Assembly: GCF_028745515.1 (NCBI RefSeq)
Contig: NZ_JAQZSG010000001.1
Location: 310,001-374,000 of the forward strand
Source of the DNA: Paenibacillus thermotolerans
GTDB lineage: Bacteria > Bacillota > Bacilli > Paenibacillales > YIM-B00363
Reading direction: 5' to 3'
DNA length: 64,000 nucleotides
Positions 1 to 8,579 of this stretch are shown piece after piece (position 1 is the first letter of the stretch; each line of letters starts with the position of its first letter). The notes beneath the pieces were generated by a model. That model was not told where the DNA came from, searched no databases, and saw only the letters and a list, made by a program, of their open reading frames with translations. A program made the position numbers and the translations under genes.

Positions 1-32
1 GTGCTGTCGACGACGATTCGCACGTTTGCCAT
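1..32 (-). CDS. DegV/FakB-like protein, first 10 codons only
   Basis: The complement of bases 30-32 is an ATG, preceded by GAGGTG about 9 bases upstream, and the frame then reads MANVRIVVDS before leaving the window. A start of this kind (hydrophobic strand followed by VDS or TDS) is typical of DegV-family proteins, which bind a fatty acid. It lies just downstream of a FakA-like kinase gene on the same strand. In Firmicutes DegV proteins act as the FakB subunit that presents the fatty acid to FakA. Only ten residues are visible, so the family call leans on context. Confidence 0.65.
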   Translation of the reverse strand, partial: MANVRIVVDS

Positions 33-68
33 AGCACAATTCACCTCATCACGAGTCGGTGGTTTTCC

Positions 69-1811
69 TTATTCGGCGGAAAACAGATACGCATATACCG
101 GTTGGCCGCCCGGCAGCAGTTCATATTCCGCATCCGGGAACTGCTCCTCTAATAATGCAGTTAACTTCTCCGTGACGGCATCATCCGCATCCGCCCCCAG
201 CAAAACGGTAACCATCTCATCGCCGGAAACTAGCATCGCGCGAAGCAGCTCCGAGCAAGAAGCGAACATGTCCGGCTCCGAGACGACGATTTTTCCGTCC
301 AAAATGCCGATATAATCGCCTTCTCGAATCGTTACGTCGTCGATGGAGGTGTCCCGAACCGCATGTGTTATTTGGCCGGATTTCACCTTCGAAGCGGCCC
401 GCTGCATCTGCTCGACGTTGCTGTCGATGTCGGCGCCCTCTTGGAACGCAAGCACGGCTGCGAGTCCTTGCTGGATCGATTTGGTCGGAATGACGAACAG
501 CGGCGTTTCGGAAAGCTCCATCGCCTGTCCCGCAGCCAAAATGATGTTGGAATTGTTCGGAAGCACGAACACATGCTCCGCGTTCACTTGGCTCACGGCA
601 TTCAAAATATCTTCCGTGCTCGGGTTCATCGTTTGGCCGCCCGAGAGAACATAATCGACCCCTACGCTTGTAAAGATGTCGGCGATGCCTTCGCCGGCCG
701 CAACCGCAATAATGCCGTAAGGCTTCTTCGGCTCGACGGCGGCGGCAGGCGCCGGATTGTCGTCCGCAGCGGCTGGCAAGTCGTAATCTTGATTTAAAAT
801 ATGTGAATGCTGTTCGCGCATATTTTCGATTTTGATGCGGGTCAAATCGCCGTATCTCATGGCGTAGTTCATCACTTCGCCGGGCTGCTCGGCGTGAATG
901 TGAATTTTGACGAGATCTTGATCGGCTACGACCAGCAGCGAATCTCCAAGCTTCTCGAGCTCGCGCGTAAATTCCGGCTCGTCGAATACGACGCCGGGAG
1001 TTTTCCCGCCCGGAGTCAGCATAACGATAAATTCCGTACAATATCCATATTCAATCGAACCCGTATCGATGTGCGCTTGTGCAGGAACATATTCGCGGGC
1101 CTTCTTCTCTTCCGCTCTGACAAGCTCAAGCGCATCCGCCGGAATAACGGAATAGTCGGTCTTGGCTCTCGTATCCGCGGCAGGTTCGGCCGCTTCGCCC
1201 GTAAGCGCGGCGTAAAAACCTTCGTAAACGAGCACGAGGCCTTGTCCGCCAGAATCGACGACGCCGACTTGCTTGAGTACCGGCAGCAGATCGGGGGTCC
1301 GGGCAAGCGCTTCATTCGCGGCGTTCAGCGTATCGCGCATCACCGTCTCCAAATCCGGAGCCCGGCGCGCGGATTGAAGCGCAGCCTTGGCCGCCTCCTT
1401 GGAAACGGTAAGAATCGTGCCTTCAACCGGCCGGACTACCGCCGCATAAGCGGTCTCCACGCCTTGCTGAAGCGCAGCGGCAAATTCGGCGGGGCCGACG
1501 GTTTCCATAGCGGACACGCTCTTGGCAAAGCCTCGGAACAGCTGGGAAAGAATTACGCCCGAATTGCCGCGCGCACCCATCAGCAAGCCTCTTGCCAGCG
1601 TTTCCGCGGCTGGGCCGATCCGATCGGACGGCTTCTTTCTGAGCTCTTCCGCTCCGGAGGTCAACGTTAAATTCATATTCGTTCCGGTGTCTCCATCCGG
1701 TACGGGAAAGACGTTCAATGCGTTAACCCGCTGAACTCCCGCACTCAATCGCGCGGCGCCCGCAAATACCATCGCCGCAAATTCAGCACCATTTATTAAG
1801 CGCTTACTCAA
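69..1811 (-). CDS. fakA: FakA/YloV-like fatty acid kinase catalytic protein (DAK2 domain)
   Basis: About 580 residues. The N-terminal 200 residues form a DhaL/DAK2 kinase domain with the metal- and nucleotide-binding signature NVFPVPDGDTGTNMNL near residues 33-48; the rest matches the YloV/FakA C-terminal half. The family phosphorylates fatty acids bound to FakB (DegV) so that they enter phospholipid synthesis through PlsX/PlsY. The chosen start is TTG at 1811: AAGGAG lies 7 bases upstream and the protein then begins MSKRLINGAEF, like YloV. The in-frame ATG at 1817 lies only one base from the AAGGAG. The gene follows the Asp23-family gene by 14 bases and precedes a DegV-like gene, which supports a FakA/FakB unit. 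Confidence 0.88.
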   Translation of the reverse strand: MSKRLINGAEFAAMVFAGAARLSAGVQRVNALNVFPVPDGDTGTNMNLTLTSGAEELRKKPSDRIGPAAETLARGLLMGARGNSGVILSQLFRGFAKSVSAMETVGPAEFAAALQQGVETAYAAVVRPVEGTILTVSKEAAKAALQSARRAPDLETVMRDTLNAANEALARTPDLLPVLKQVGVVDSGGQGLVLVYEGFYAALTGEAAEPAADTRAKTDYSVIPADALELVRAEEKKAREYVPAQAHIDTGSIEYGYCTEFIVMLTPGGKTPGVVFDEPEFTRELEKLGDSLLVVADQDLVKIHIHAEQPGEVMNYAMRYGDLTRIKIENMREQHSHILNQDYDLPAAADDNPAPAAAVEPKKPYGIIAVAAGEGIADIFTSVGVDYVLSGGQTMNPSTEDILNAVSQVNAEHVFVLPNNSNIILAAGQAMELSETPLFVIPTKSIQQGLAAVLAFQEGADIDSNVEQMQRAASKVKSGQITHAVRDTSIDDVTIREGDYIGILDGKIVVSEPDMFASCSELLRAMLVSGDEMVTVLLGADADDAVTEKLTALLEEQFPDAEYELLPGGQPVYAYLFSAE

Positions 1812-1825
1812 TTTCATTCTCCTTC

Positions 1826-2185
1826 CTAAGGTGAAACGCGAACACCCTGCACGAAAATATTGACGAAATCTACGTGCAAGCCGACAATATCGTTCAGTAC
1901 GTATTTTACTTTCGATTGGATATTGTGGGCAACCTCAGAAATTTTGGTACCATAGCTAACCACAATATACAAGTCGATATGCACGGCATCCGTCTCGCGC
2001 CGCACGTCCACGCCGCGGCCGAGGTTTTCTCTGCGCAACAGCTCCGCAATCCCGTCCTTCAACTTGTTCTTTGAGGCCATGCCCACGAGTCCATAACATT
2101 CCAAAGCGGCGGACCCGGCAATCGTTGCGATGACTTCGTCGGTTACGTGTATTTTCCCTCTGTCCGTGTCTATTTGAATGGGCAT
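1826..2185 (-). CDS. yloU: Asp23/Gls24 family protein YloU
   Basis: 119 residues of the Asp23/Gls24 (DUF322) family, small cytosolic proteins linked to envelope stress. The alternating pattern fits: a basal strand ([26 protein letters not shown]), a charged middle, then [26 protein letters not shown] and a final strand ending in [11 protein letters not shown]. The ATG is preceded by GAAGGAGAGG at 7-bp spacing. It is the first gene of a minus-strand unit with the FakA-like gene and is divergent from rpmB, the same arrangement as yloU-yloV in B. subtilis. A second paralogue lies at 37740-38117. The exact biochemical role of YloU is not known. Confidence 0.9.
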   Translation of the reverse strand: MPIQIDTDRGKIHVTDEVIATIAGSAALECYGLVGMASKNKLKDGIAELLRRENLGRGVDVRRETDAVHIDLYIVVSYGTKISEVAHNIQSKVKYVLNDIVGLHVDFVNIFVQGVRVSP

Positions 2186-2285
2186 CTGTATTCCTCTCCT
2201 TCGGTACTATGTCATATTATGGACTAAGGCTCATTGTACTATATTAAACGTCAGAAATAAATGCAAAACCTCTCGATCGTCCGAG

Positions 2286-2315
2286 TTGACGAAACTTTTT
2301 ATGATATGGTATAGT
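2286..2315 (+). promoter_or_regulatory. Probable sigma-A promoter of rpmB
   Basis: TTGACG at 2286-2291 and TATAGT at 2310-2315 are separated by 18 bp and lie about 37 bp before the rpmB start codon. Both hexamers match the vegetative consensus at five of six positions. Confidence 0.7.
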
Positions 2316-2351
2316 TTTAGTTATGTTTGCCACGGAAGGGTGGTGTCTGTA

Positions 2352-2540
2352 ATGGCTCGCAAATGCTTCATCACCGGTAAAACACCGGGCACGGGAAACC
2401 ACGTTTCTCACGCGAATAATCGCAACCGCCGCTCTTGGGGCGTTAACGTACAGAAGGTTCGGATTCTCGTGAACGGTAAGCCGAAGCGCGTATACGTAAG
2501 CACTCGCGCGTTGAAATCCGGTAAAGTGACTCGCGTATAA
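2352..2540 (+). CDS. rpmB: 50S ribosomal protein L28
   Basis: 62 residues starting [20 protein letters not shown]. It is the large-subunit protein L28, with the usual basic composition and the C-terminal [16 protein letters not shown]. Single cysteine and no CxxC pairs, so this is the zinc-independent form. The ATG at 2352 has AAGGGTGG upstream. The frame is open further upstream, but those codons precede the ribosome binding site and include the promoter. It stands alone on the plus strand between divergent yloU and convergent spoVM. Confidence 0.97.
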   Translation: MARKCFITGKTPGTGNHVSHANNRNRRSWGVNVQKVRILVNGKPKRVYVSTRALKSGKVTRV

Positions 2541-2561
2541 TCGCGTGTTGGACAAGGCAGG

Positions 2562-2599
2562 AAGCCGCTTCGTTTCGCTATTGCGCGACGGAGCGGTTT
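2562..2599 (+). terminator. Rho-independent terminator of rpmB
   Basis: Arms AAGCCGCTTCG and CGGAGCGGTTT pair with one mismatch around a 16-base loop and are followed by CTTTTATG. It lies 21 bp after the rpmB stop codon. Confidence 0.7.
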
Positions 2600-2630
2600 C
2601 TTTTATGCGCTCTTTAACGACGAATGACAA

Positions 2631-2652
2631 AAAGCACCCGATCGGGTGCTTT
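2631..2652 (-). terminator. Palindromic terminator between rpmB and spoVM
   Basis: A perfect 22-base palindrome built from AAAGCACCCGA and its complement. Read on the minus strand it continues into TTTTTGTC, so it suits termination of spoVM, whose stop lies 63 bp upstream on that strand. Confidence 0.7.
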
Positions 2653-2714
2653 CACCGTTTGCGCCTCAAACTCCCAGCCTCTCTGCCGCTGCCTGCCGCC
2701 GCGTAACGGAACCG

Positions 2715-2795
2715 TTAATTTTTGTTAAACGCGTTCAATAACGTCTTGACAAAGCCGCCTAAGAATTTAGGTAGTTTGATTGTATAAAACCTCAT
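2715..2795 (-). CDS. spoVM: Stage V sporulation protein M
   Basis: A 26-residue ORF reading MRFYTIKLPKFLGGFVKTLL then NAFNKN. It closely matches B. subtilis SpoVM (MKFYTIKLPKFLGG...), an amphipathic helix that binds the convex membrane of the forespore and anchors SpoIVA for spore coat and cortex assembly. Pro9, which limits helix insertion, is kept. GAGGAGGGG lies about 6 bases before the ATG, a very strong ribosome binding site. Position between rpe and rpmB is that of B. subtilis spoVM, but thiN, which sits between rpe and spoVM there, is missing. The gene shows that the organism sporulates. Confidence 0.95.
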   Translation of the reverse strand: MRFYTIKLPKFLGGFVKTLLNAFNKN

Positions 2796-2952
2796 CTCTA
2801 CCCCTCCTCGCAATAGTAACGCCGCCTCAGCTCTTTCCATTTACCCTACGTACAGCCTTTATAGCCTTATTGTATTCATGGAATTCGGAAATGTGCCTAC
2901 TTTTGCGAAGAAACGGGAAGAAAAGTTGCATGCTCGTATCAACGGGCGAGCG

Positions 2953-3612
2953 TCAAATCGAAGCTTCCCGCAGCGCGGATATGGCCGCCGGCCTGTCCTT
3001 CGCGCCGAAGACGGAGCTGCCCGCCACGAGCACGGATGCGCCGGCTTTCACCGCTTCTTTCGCCGTGTCGACGGCGATGCCTCCGTCCACCTCCAGCTCC
3101 ACGCGCCCTTCCAGGCCTTGCTCGCGAATCCACTTGCGAACCTGGGCAATTTTGCCGAGCGTCGAACGAATGAACGATTGCCCGCCGAACCCCGGGTTGA
3201 CGGTCATAATCAAGACCAAATCGACATCGGGCAGCATCGGCAATATCCATTCGGCCGGCGTTGCGGGATTGACGGCCACGCCCGCCTTGACGCCTTGGTC
3301 CTTAATCAGCTGTACGACGCGGTGCAGATGCACGCACGCCTCCGCATGAACCGTGATCAAATCCGCGCCTGCCGCCGCAAATTGCGGAATGAAGCTCTCC
3401 GGCCGCTCGATCATCAAATGAACGTCCAGAAAGAGCGATGTGCGCGGACGCAGCGCTTCGATCACCAGCGGGCCGAACGTTATGTTCGGGACGAAATGGC
3501 CGTCCATGACGTCCAGATGCAGCCATTCGGCGCCGCCCGCCTCCACCTCGCGCACTTCTTCAGCCAGCGAGGCAAAATTGGCGGCCAAAAGCGACGGTGC
3601 GATAATCGCCAT
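2953..3612 (-). CDS. rpe: Ribulose-phosphate 3-epimerase
   Basis: 219 residues. It interconverts ribulose 5-phosphate and xylulose 5-phosphate in the pentose phosphate pathway. A TIM barrel begins MAIIAPSLLAANFASL; metal-ligand motifs are visible as HLDVMDGHFVPNITFGP and DVHLMIERPE, with the phosphate-binding loop MTVNPGFGGQSF and the catalytic EVDGGI. Its ATG follows the rsgA stop by one base, so both are likely co-translated in the prpC-prkC-rsgA-rpe run known from B. subtilis. Confidence 0.96.
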   Translation of the reverse strand: MAIIAPSLLAANFASLAEEVREVEAGGAEWLHLDVMDGHFVPNITFGPLVIEALRPRTSLFLDVHLMIERPESFIPQFAAAGADLITVHAEACVHLHRVVQLIKDQGVKAGVAVNPATPAEWILPMLPDVDLVLIMTVNPGFGGQSFIRSTLGKIAQVRKWIREQGLEGRVELEVDGGIAVDTAKEAVKAGASVLVAGSSVFGAKDRPAAISALREASI

Positions 3613-3613
3613 T

Positions 3614-4528
3614 TCAGTACCTCCGTTTCCTCTCCTTTATTTCCGTCAAAAACAGTCCGTAGTGCTCATACCGCGAAGCCGGGATGCTGCCGGATTCGAC
3701 GGCTTCGCGCACGCGGCAGCCGGGCTCGCTGCGGTGCAGGCAGCCGCGAAACTTGCACTCTGCCGAAAGCTCCGCCATCTCGGGGAAGGCGCCGGACAGC
3801 CGCTCCGGCTCCATCTCCGGAAAATCCAGCTGGGAAAATCCCGGCGTGTCGGCGACAAGCCCGCGCTCCCCGAGAGGAAACAGCTCCACATGGCGCGTCG
3901 TATGCTTGCCGCGGCCTAATTTTTGGCTGATTTCGTTCGTCTCAAGCGTAAGTCCCGGAACGAGCCGGTTCATCAGCGACGATTTGCCGACACCGGACTG
4001 GCCCGCAAACACGGTGACTTTCCCGTCGAGAGCGCTGCGGAGCTTGTCGATGTCACGCTGCAGCCTGGCACTCGTTACAAACACTTGGTACCCGATCGAT
4101 TCGTACGTTGCGGCGATCGATCCGATCCGCTCGCGGAGCGCCGCGATCTCCTCGCCTTCGCCGTCCAGCAAATCGGCCTTGGACAAGCAAATGACCGGGC
4201 GCAAGCCCGCAAGCTCGGCATGCACCAAAAATTTGTCCAGCAGCTGCAAGCCGAGCGCAGGCTCCGCCACCGCAAACACGAGCAAGGCCGTATCCGCGTT
4301 CGCGATCGGCGGCCGGATCAGCTCCGTCGTACGGGGCAGCACGTCCGTTACGGTGCCGTCGCTCGTTTCGTCGCCGGAACGCTCGAACAATACTTTGTCC
4401 CCTACCAAGGGCGTAATACCCTGCTTCTTGAACAAGCCTCTCGCTCTGCATTGCACCGCTTCTCCGCCGTCATGCGGCTTTACATAATAATAACCGCTTA
4501 ATGCTTTGACGATCATGCCTTCAAGCAT
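3614..4528 (-). CDS. rsgA: Ribosome small subunit-dependent GTPase A
   Basis: 304 residues; a circularly permuted GTPase (RsgA/YloQ/CpgA) that helps late maturation of the 30S subunit. An N-terminal OB fold is followed by the permuted G domain with CLSKADLL (G4), FAGQSGVGKSSLMNRL (G1), GRGKHTTRHVEL (G2) and DTPGFSQL (G3). The C-terminal zinc knuckle CKFRGCLHRSEPGCRV is complete. The N-terminus MLEGMIVKALSGYYYV matches the family, which supports the start used. It begins 4 bases after prkC ends and runs into rpe. In B. subtilis the homologue is a PrkC substrate, consistent with the linkage. Confidence 0.96.
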   Translation of the reverse strand: MLEGMIVKALSGYYYVKPHDGGEAVQCRARGLFKKQGITPLVGDKVLFERSGDETSDGTVTDVLPRTTELIRPPIANADTALLVFAVAEPALGLQLLDKFLVHAELAGLRPVICLSKADLLDGEGEEIAALRERIGSIAATYESIGYQVFVTSARLQRDIDKLRSALDGKVTVFAGQSGVGKSSLMNRLVPGLTLETNEISQKLGRGKHTTRHVELFPLGERGLVADTPGFSQLDFPEMEPERLSGAFPEMAELSAECKFRGCLHRSEPGCRVREAVESGSIPASRYEHYGLFLTEIKERKRRY

Positions 4529-4532
4529 TGGT

Positions 4533-6656
4533 TTATAAGCCTCCCGGTGCGGTTACGTCCTCTGACAGCCCGTCCGCGGAATCGTCCGCAGCATCTGCCG
4601 GCGGGTTTTCCGCCGCCGGCGGCTCCTGCGCAGGCTCCGGCTCGAATCCTGTAGACGCGCTGCCTCCCGATTCCTTAGCTTGGCGGTTCGTCCACGTATA
4701 ATGGCCGATTTTGACGTCGTCTCGGTATATTTCAATAACGGCGTTCTTCGACGGCGAAGTGACCAGCTCAACGCTGAACGTCTCGAACTGCGTCACCTTC
4801 TGCCTCACCGCTTCCTTGCTGTCGCCCATCGCGTCGCTGACGACGATGCGGATTACGCTCTCCACGCCGTCCTGCTGCGGGCCGACCGTCACGTCGTAGT
4901 TCGTCACGCGCGCATCGTCGGGAAGACCGGAGCTGACGTATATTTGAATCTCGTCGCCCGGCGGCGTCACCATCTGGCCGGGCTCGTAAGGAAACTGCTT
5001 GAACACTTTGCCGACAGGGAAATACGCCTTATCTTTAATGATGTTTCCTTCCTTCAGCACGAGATTTTCCCGTTCAAGCAGCGCCCTCGCCTCATTCGGG
5101 TCGCGGCCGATCAAATCCGGCATCGCTACCTGATCGCGCCCCTTGCTGACGATCAGCGTGACGGACGAGGAGAGCGGATCGATTTCCTCGTCCGCGCTCG
5201 GAAACTGCTGCAGCACCGTACCCGGGTCTTGATCGGAGGCTTGCTCCTTTTTCTCGATTTTATCCCCCGGGATCCCCGCTTCCTCCAATGCCGCGATCGC
5301 ATCCGAAAGCTTCTCCCCTTCGACGGGCGGCATGATCACCTTCTGGATGCCCTTGCTGACGAACAAACGGATTTCCGTATGAATTTTCGCTGTATCAGGA
5401 GTCATCTTGTCTTGACGAATGACGTAATTTTCAGGGACGTCCCGATTGAATTCAAATACCGGATCGGCGACTTTTAGCTGAACGGCCTCCAGATCCGCCT
5501 TAGCCTTCTCGAGCGGCAGTCCGGTCACGTCCGGAACACGAACCTCCGGAATGACGAGCGCTTTTTGCATCGCTTGGACGCCGTACCAGGCGCCGCCAAG
5601 CAGCAGCAGCATCACCGCGAACCAGATGACCGGCTTTACCCACGGGTTTTTCCGTTTCTCCTGTCCCGGCTCCTCGTATTTATCGTCGCGCCATACCGGC
5701 GCTTCCCCGCCCGCTCGCGCCTCGTCGGAGGAAGCTTTATCCTGCGGCTCCAAGCCGCGGATCGCCGGCATGATGCGGGTAGCGTCCTCATCGTGCCCGT
5801 CGTCGCCGGCGTACGTCCATTTCGGCTCGTTCACCCGCTGCGGCGAAAGGCACGTCTCCAAATCGCGAAGCATTTCGCCGGCCGTGGAGTACCGCTCCTC
5901 CGGTTTTTTCCGCATCGCTTTGAGAATAATATTTTCGACGCTTTGCGGGATCATCGCATTGACCGAACGGGGCTCCTCCACGTTCTCCTGCAGATGCTTC
6001 AAAGCGACGGAAATCGGGCTCTCGCCGAGGAAGGGAAGCCTTCCGGTCAACATTTGGTACAATACGATGCCTACCGAATAAATGTCCGACTTCTCTCCGG
6101 CGGAGACGCCCTTCGCATGCTCCGGCGAAAAATAATGGACGGAGCCGATGACGGAGCCGGTTTGCGTAATGGAGGACGACGTCGCGGCGCGCGCGATGCC
6201 GAAGTCGGTTACCTTCACGCGTCCGTTCGTGCCGATCAATATATTATGAGGTTTAATATCGCGATGAATAATTCCGTTGGCATGGGCGGAGCCCAGCGCA
6301 TCGCAAATTTGCGCTGCGATCCGCACCGCGCGCTCCACCTGAAGCGGCGCCTGTTCTTTAATAATGTCGTTTAAGTTCGAGCCTTCTACAAATTCCATAA
6401 CGATAAAATGCGTTTCTTCGTCCTGGCCGACATCGTACACGTTGACGACGTTCGGGTGAGAGAGCGACGCAGCGGATTGCGCCTCCCGGCGAAACCGGCG
6501 GACAAATTCTTCGTCATGAACGTATTGCTGGCGCAGCACCTTTACCGCGACATTGCGGTTCAGCAGCGTATCCCGCGCTTTGTAAACGAGCGCCATCCCG
6601 CCGCCGCCTACGCGTTCCAGCATTTCATAACGTCCCGCGAGCAAATTTCCTGTCAC
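4533..6656 (-). CDS. prkC: PASTA-domain Ser/Thr protein kinase
   Basis: 707 residues. The cytosolic Hanks-type kinase has a glycine-rich loop GGGGMALVYKA, lysine in VAVKVLR, catalytic HRDIKPHNIL and DFGIAR. A basic linker and one membrane span (around residues 340-360, VIWFAVMLLLLGGAW) lead to three extracellular PASTA repeats that bind muropeptides or lipid II, then an extra C-terminal domain and an acidic, proline-rich tail. PrkC/Stk kinases couple cell wall status to growth and spore germination. The partner phosphatase gene prpC ends 30 bp upstream. The tail rich in Glu, Pro and Ala from about residue 665 is likely disordered. Confidence 0.95.
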   Translation of the reverse strand: MTGNLLAGRYEMLERVGGGGMALVYKARDTLLNRNVAVKVLRQQYVHDEEFVRRFRREAQSAASLSHPNVVNVYDVGQDEETHFIVMEFVEGSNLNDIIKEQAPLQVERAVRIAAQICDALGSAHANGIIHRDIKPHNILIGTNGRVKVTDFGIARAATSSSITQTGSVIGSVHYFSPEHAKGVSAGEKSDIYSVGIVLYQMLTGRLPFLGESPISVALKHLQENVEEPRSVNAMIPQSVENIILKAMRKKPEERYSTAGEMLRDLETCLSPQRVNEPKWTYAGDDGHDEDATRIMPAIRGLEPQDKASSDEARAGGEAPVWRDDKYEEPGQEKRKNPWVKPVIWFAVMLLLLGGAWYGVQAMQKALVIPEVRVPDVTGLPLEKAKADLEAVQLKVADPVFEFNRDVPENYVIRQDKMTPDTAKIHTEIRLFVSKGIQKVIMPPVEGEKLSDAIAALEEAGIPGDKIEKKEQASDQDPGTVLQQFPSADEEIDPLSSSVTLIVSKGRDQVAMPDLIGRDPNEARALLERENLVLKEGNIIKDKAYFPVGKVFKQFPYEPGQMVTPPGDEIQIYVSSGLPDDARVTNYDVTVGPQQDGVESVIRIVVSDAMGDSKEAVRQKVTQFETFSVELVTSPSKNAVIEIYRDDVKIGHYTWTNRQAKESGGSASTGFEPEPAQEPPAAENPPADAADDSADGLSEDVTAPGGL

Positions 6657-6686
6657 CCGGTCTCACCCCTTCTGCTGATCGATTGT

Positions 6687-7421
6687 TTATTCATTGTTCA
6701 AAAGCACCACCGTTATGTTATCGTCCCCGCCGGCATCCAGCGCCAGCTGTACGAGCAAATCCGCCTTCTCCTGAAGGGGGGCGTCGGTTCGCAGCGTCCT
6801 GATCATATCTTCCAAGTCTACTAAATTCGATAATCCGTCGCTGCAAATGACAAGCGTATCCCCCGAGTGCCAAGAAAGCTTCTCGATATCGATCTCCACC
6901 TCGGCATCGGTTCCCAGCGCTCTGGTGACAACGTGGCGCCTCGGATGCAACTGCGCTTCCTCGGGCGTAATTTGCCCGCTCTTCAACAATTCATAAACCA
7001 GCGTATGATCCTCCGTCAGCTGACGGGCATCCTCCCCGTTCACCAAATAAGCCCGGGAATCCCCGATATGGCCGATTAACAGATGCTCGGCGTCGGCGAG
7101 CGCGGCCGTAACCGTCGTGCCCATGCCGCGGTAATGCTCTTTGCTCGAGGCGATTTCGAACACCTTTGCGTTCGCCTGGCGAATCGCTTCGCGCAAATGC
7201 CCGGCGCATTCCTCCAAGTTCCCCTCGGCGCAAAGCTTCTCAAGCTCCTGCTGCAAAATTTCCACCGTAATTTGGCTGGCGGTGTCGCCGGCTTGATGTC
7301 CGCCCATGCCGTCAGCGACGACGGCAAACGTTAAACCGCCGAGCCCGTTTCGGACGACGGCGCGGTCCTCGTTCACCGAACGAACCCGGCCGACGTCGGA
7401 TTTATGTGCTGAAATAAGCAT
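6687..7421 (-). CDS. prpC: PP2C-type Ser/Thr protein phosphatase
   Basis: 244 residues. It removes phosphate from PrkC and its substrates. PP2C metal-binding motifs are visible: SVNEDRAVV, VADGMGGHQAGDTAS, IGDSRAYLV, CSDGLSNLV and GGDDNITVVLL. The start at 7421 (ATG) is preferred because AGGTG stands 6 bases upstream; an in-frame GTG at 7430 overlaps that AGGTG. The gene begins 5 bases after the rlmN stop and is followed by prkC, the standard kinase-phosphatase pair. Confidence 0.94.
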   Translation of the reverse strand: MLISAHKSDVGRVRSVNEDRAVVRNGLGGLTFAVVADGMGGHQAGDTASQITVEILQQELEKLCAEGNLEECAGHLREAIRQANAKVFEIASSKEHYRGMGTTVTAALADAEHLLIGHIGDSRAYLVNGEDARQLTEDHTLVYELLKSGQITPEEAQLHPRRHVVTRALGTDAEVEIDIEKLSWHSGDTLVICSDGLSNLVDLEDMIRTLRTDAPLQEKADLLVQLALDAGGDDNITVVLLNNE

Positions 7422-7426
7422 TACAT

Positions 7427-8500
7427 TCACCTCGCGGTTGACTCCATATGCTTCGCACGCAGCTGTCCGCAGGCGGCCGCAATGTCGTGGCCCTGCTCTC
7501 TGCGGATCGTCGTGTTTACCCCTTTTTCCACTAGAATACGCTGGAATTGAAAAATGTCTTCCCGGCTCGTCCGCTCGTAATGCTCACGCTCGGGCACATA
7601 GTTGACGGGAATCAGGTTTACGTGGCACAGCATGCCGGACAGCACGTCGCCGAGCTCCTCCGCATGCTCCGGCCGGTCGTTGACGCCGTTGATGAGCGCG
7701 TATTCGAACGTGACGCGCCTTCCGGTTTTCTCAATGTAATATTTCAAAGCGTCCATCACCTGCGCGAACGGGTACCGGCGGTTGACCGGCATCAGCTTCG
7801 AGCGGAGCTCATCGTTCGGCGCGTGAATCGAAATCGCCAAGCTGATTTGCGTGTTCCAATCCGCGAAGGCGATAATGCCCGGCACGATGCCGCTGGTGGA
7901 CACCGTAATGTGGCGCTGGCCGATATTGAGCCCCTTCTCGTGAATCATCGTTTGCAGAAACTGCTTCACATTGTCATAGTTTTCAAACGGCTCGCCCGTA
8001 CCCATTATGACGATGGAGCTGACGCGCTCTTTCGTTGCATCGAGCAGCTTCTGAGCGTAAACGACCTGAGCGATAATTTCGCCCGCGGTCAAATTGCGCT
8101 TCAAGCCGCCGAGCGTCGACGCGCAGAACGTGCAGCCGACACGGCAGCCTACCTGTGTCGTTACACATATGCTGATCCCGTAGTTGTGCCGCATGACGAC
8201 CGTCTCGATCGCGTTGTTGTCCCACAGACCGAATAAAAACTTTACGGTGCCGTCCTTCGACTCCAGCTTCGTAATTTCGTTCAGCGTCACGAACTGAAAT
8301 TGTTCCGCCAGCTTTTCCCGCATGCTCTTCGGCAAATTGCTCATTTCGTCGAAGGAGCTTGCGCGCTTGACGTACAGCCAATCGAAAATTTGTCCGCCCC
8401 GAAAGGCGGGCTCGCCGTTCTCCTTCGCCCAATCCTGCAAAGCTTCCAGAGAAAGGTCGTAAATAAACGGTTTTTCCGGTTTTATATCTGGATTTTTCAT
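7427..8500 (-). CDS. rlmN: Dual-specificity RNA methyltransferase RlmN
   Basis: 357 residues; a radical SAM enzyme that makes 2-methyladenosine at A2503 of 23S rRNA and A37 of some tRNAs. The cluster-binding CxxxCxxC is seen in [10 protein letters not shown] near residue 120, with the SAM-binding [11 protein letters not shown] after it. The resolving cysteine is expected in the C-terminal [11 protein letters not shown]. Length is normal. It lies between rsmB and prpC, as in B. subtilis (yloN). Confidence 0.96.
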   Translation of the reverse strand: MKNPDIKPEKPFIYDLSLEALQDWAKENGEPAFRGGQIFDWLYVKRASSFDEMSNLPKSMREKLAEQFQFVTLNEITKLESKDGTVKFLFGLWDNNAIETVVMRHNYGISICVTTQVGCRVGCTFCASTLGGLKRNLTAGEIIAQVVYAQKLLDATKERVSSIVIMGTGEPFENYDNVKQFLQTMIHEKGLNIGQRHITVSTSGIVPGIIAFADWNTQISLAISIHAPNDELRSKLMPVNRRYPFAQVMDALKYYIEKTGRRVTFEYALINGVNDRPEHAEELGDVLSGMLCHVNLIPVNYVPEREHYERTSREDIFQFQRILVEKGVNTTIRREQGHDIAAACGQLRAKHMESTAR

Positions 8501-8579
8501 ATGGTTGATCCCCGGCCTTTTTTTACCTCTATTGTAATCTGATGTTGCCTATTTTAACACAGGCTTGATTGCTTAGGGC

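Noticed and set aside
807-1670. Long plus-strand frames opposite the FakA-like gene and many similar frames opposite real genes
   Set aside because: They mirror high-GC third positions of minus-strand genes, have no ribosome binding sites and no family pattern.
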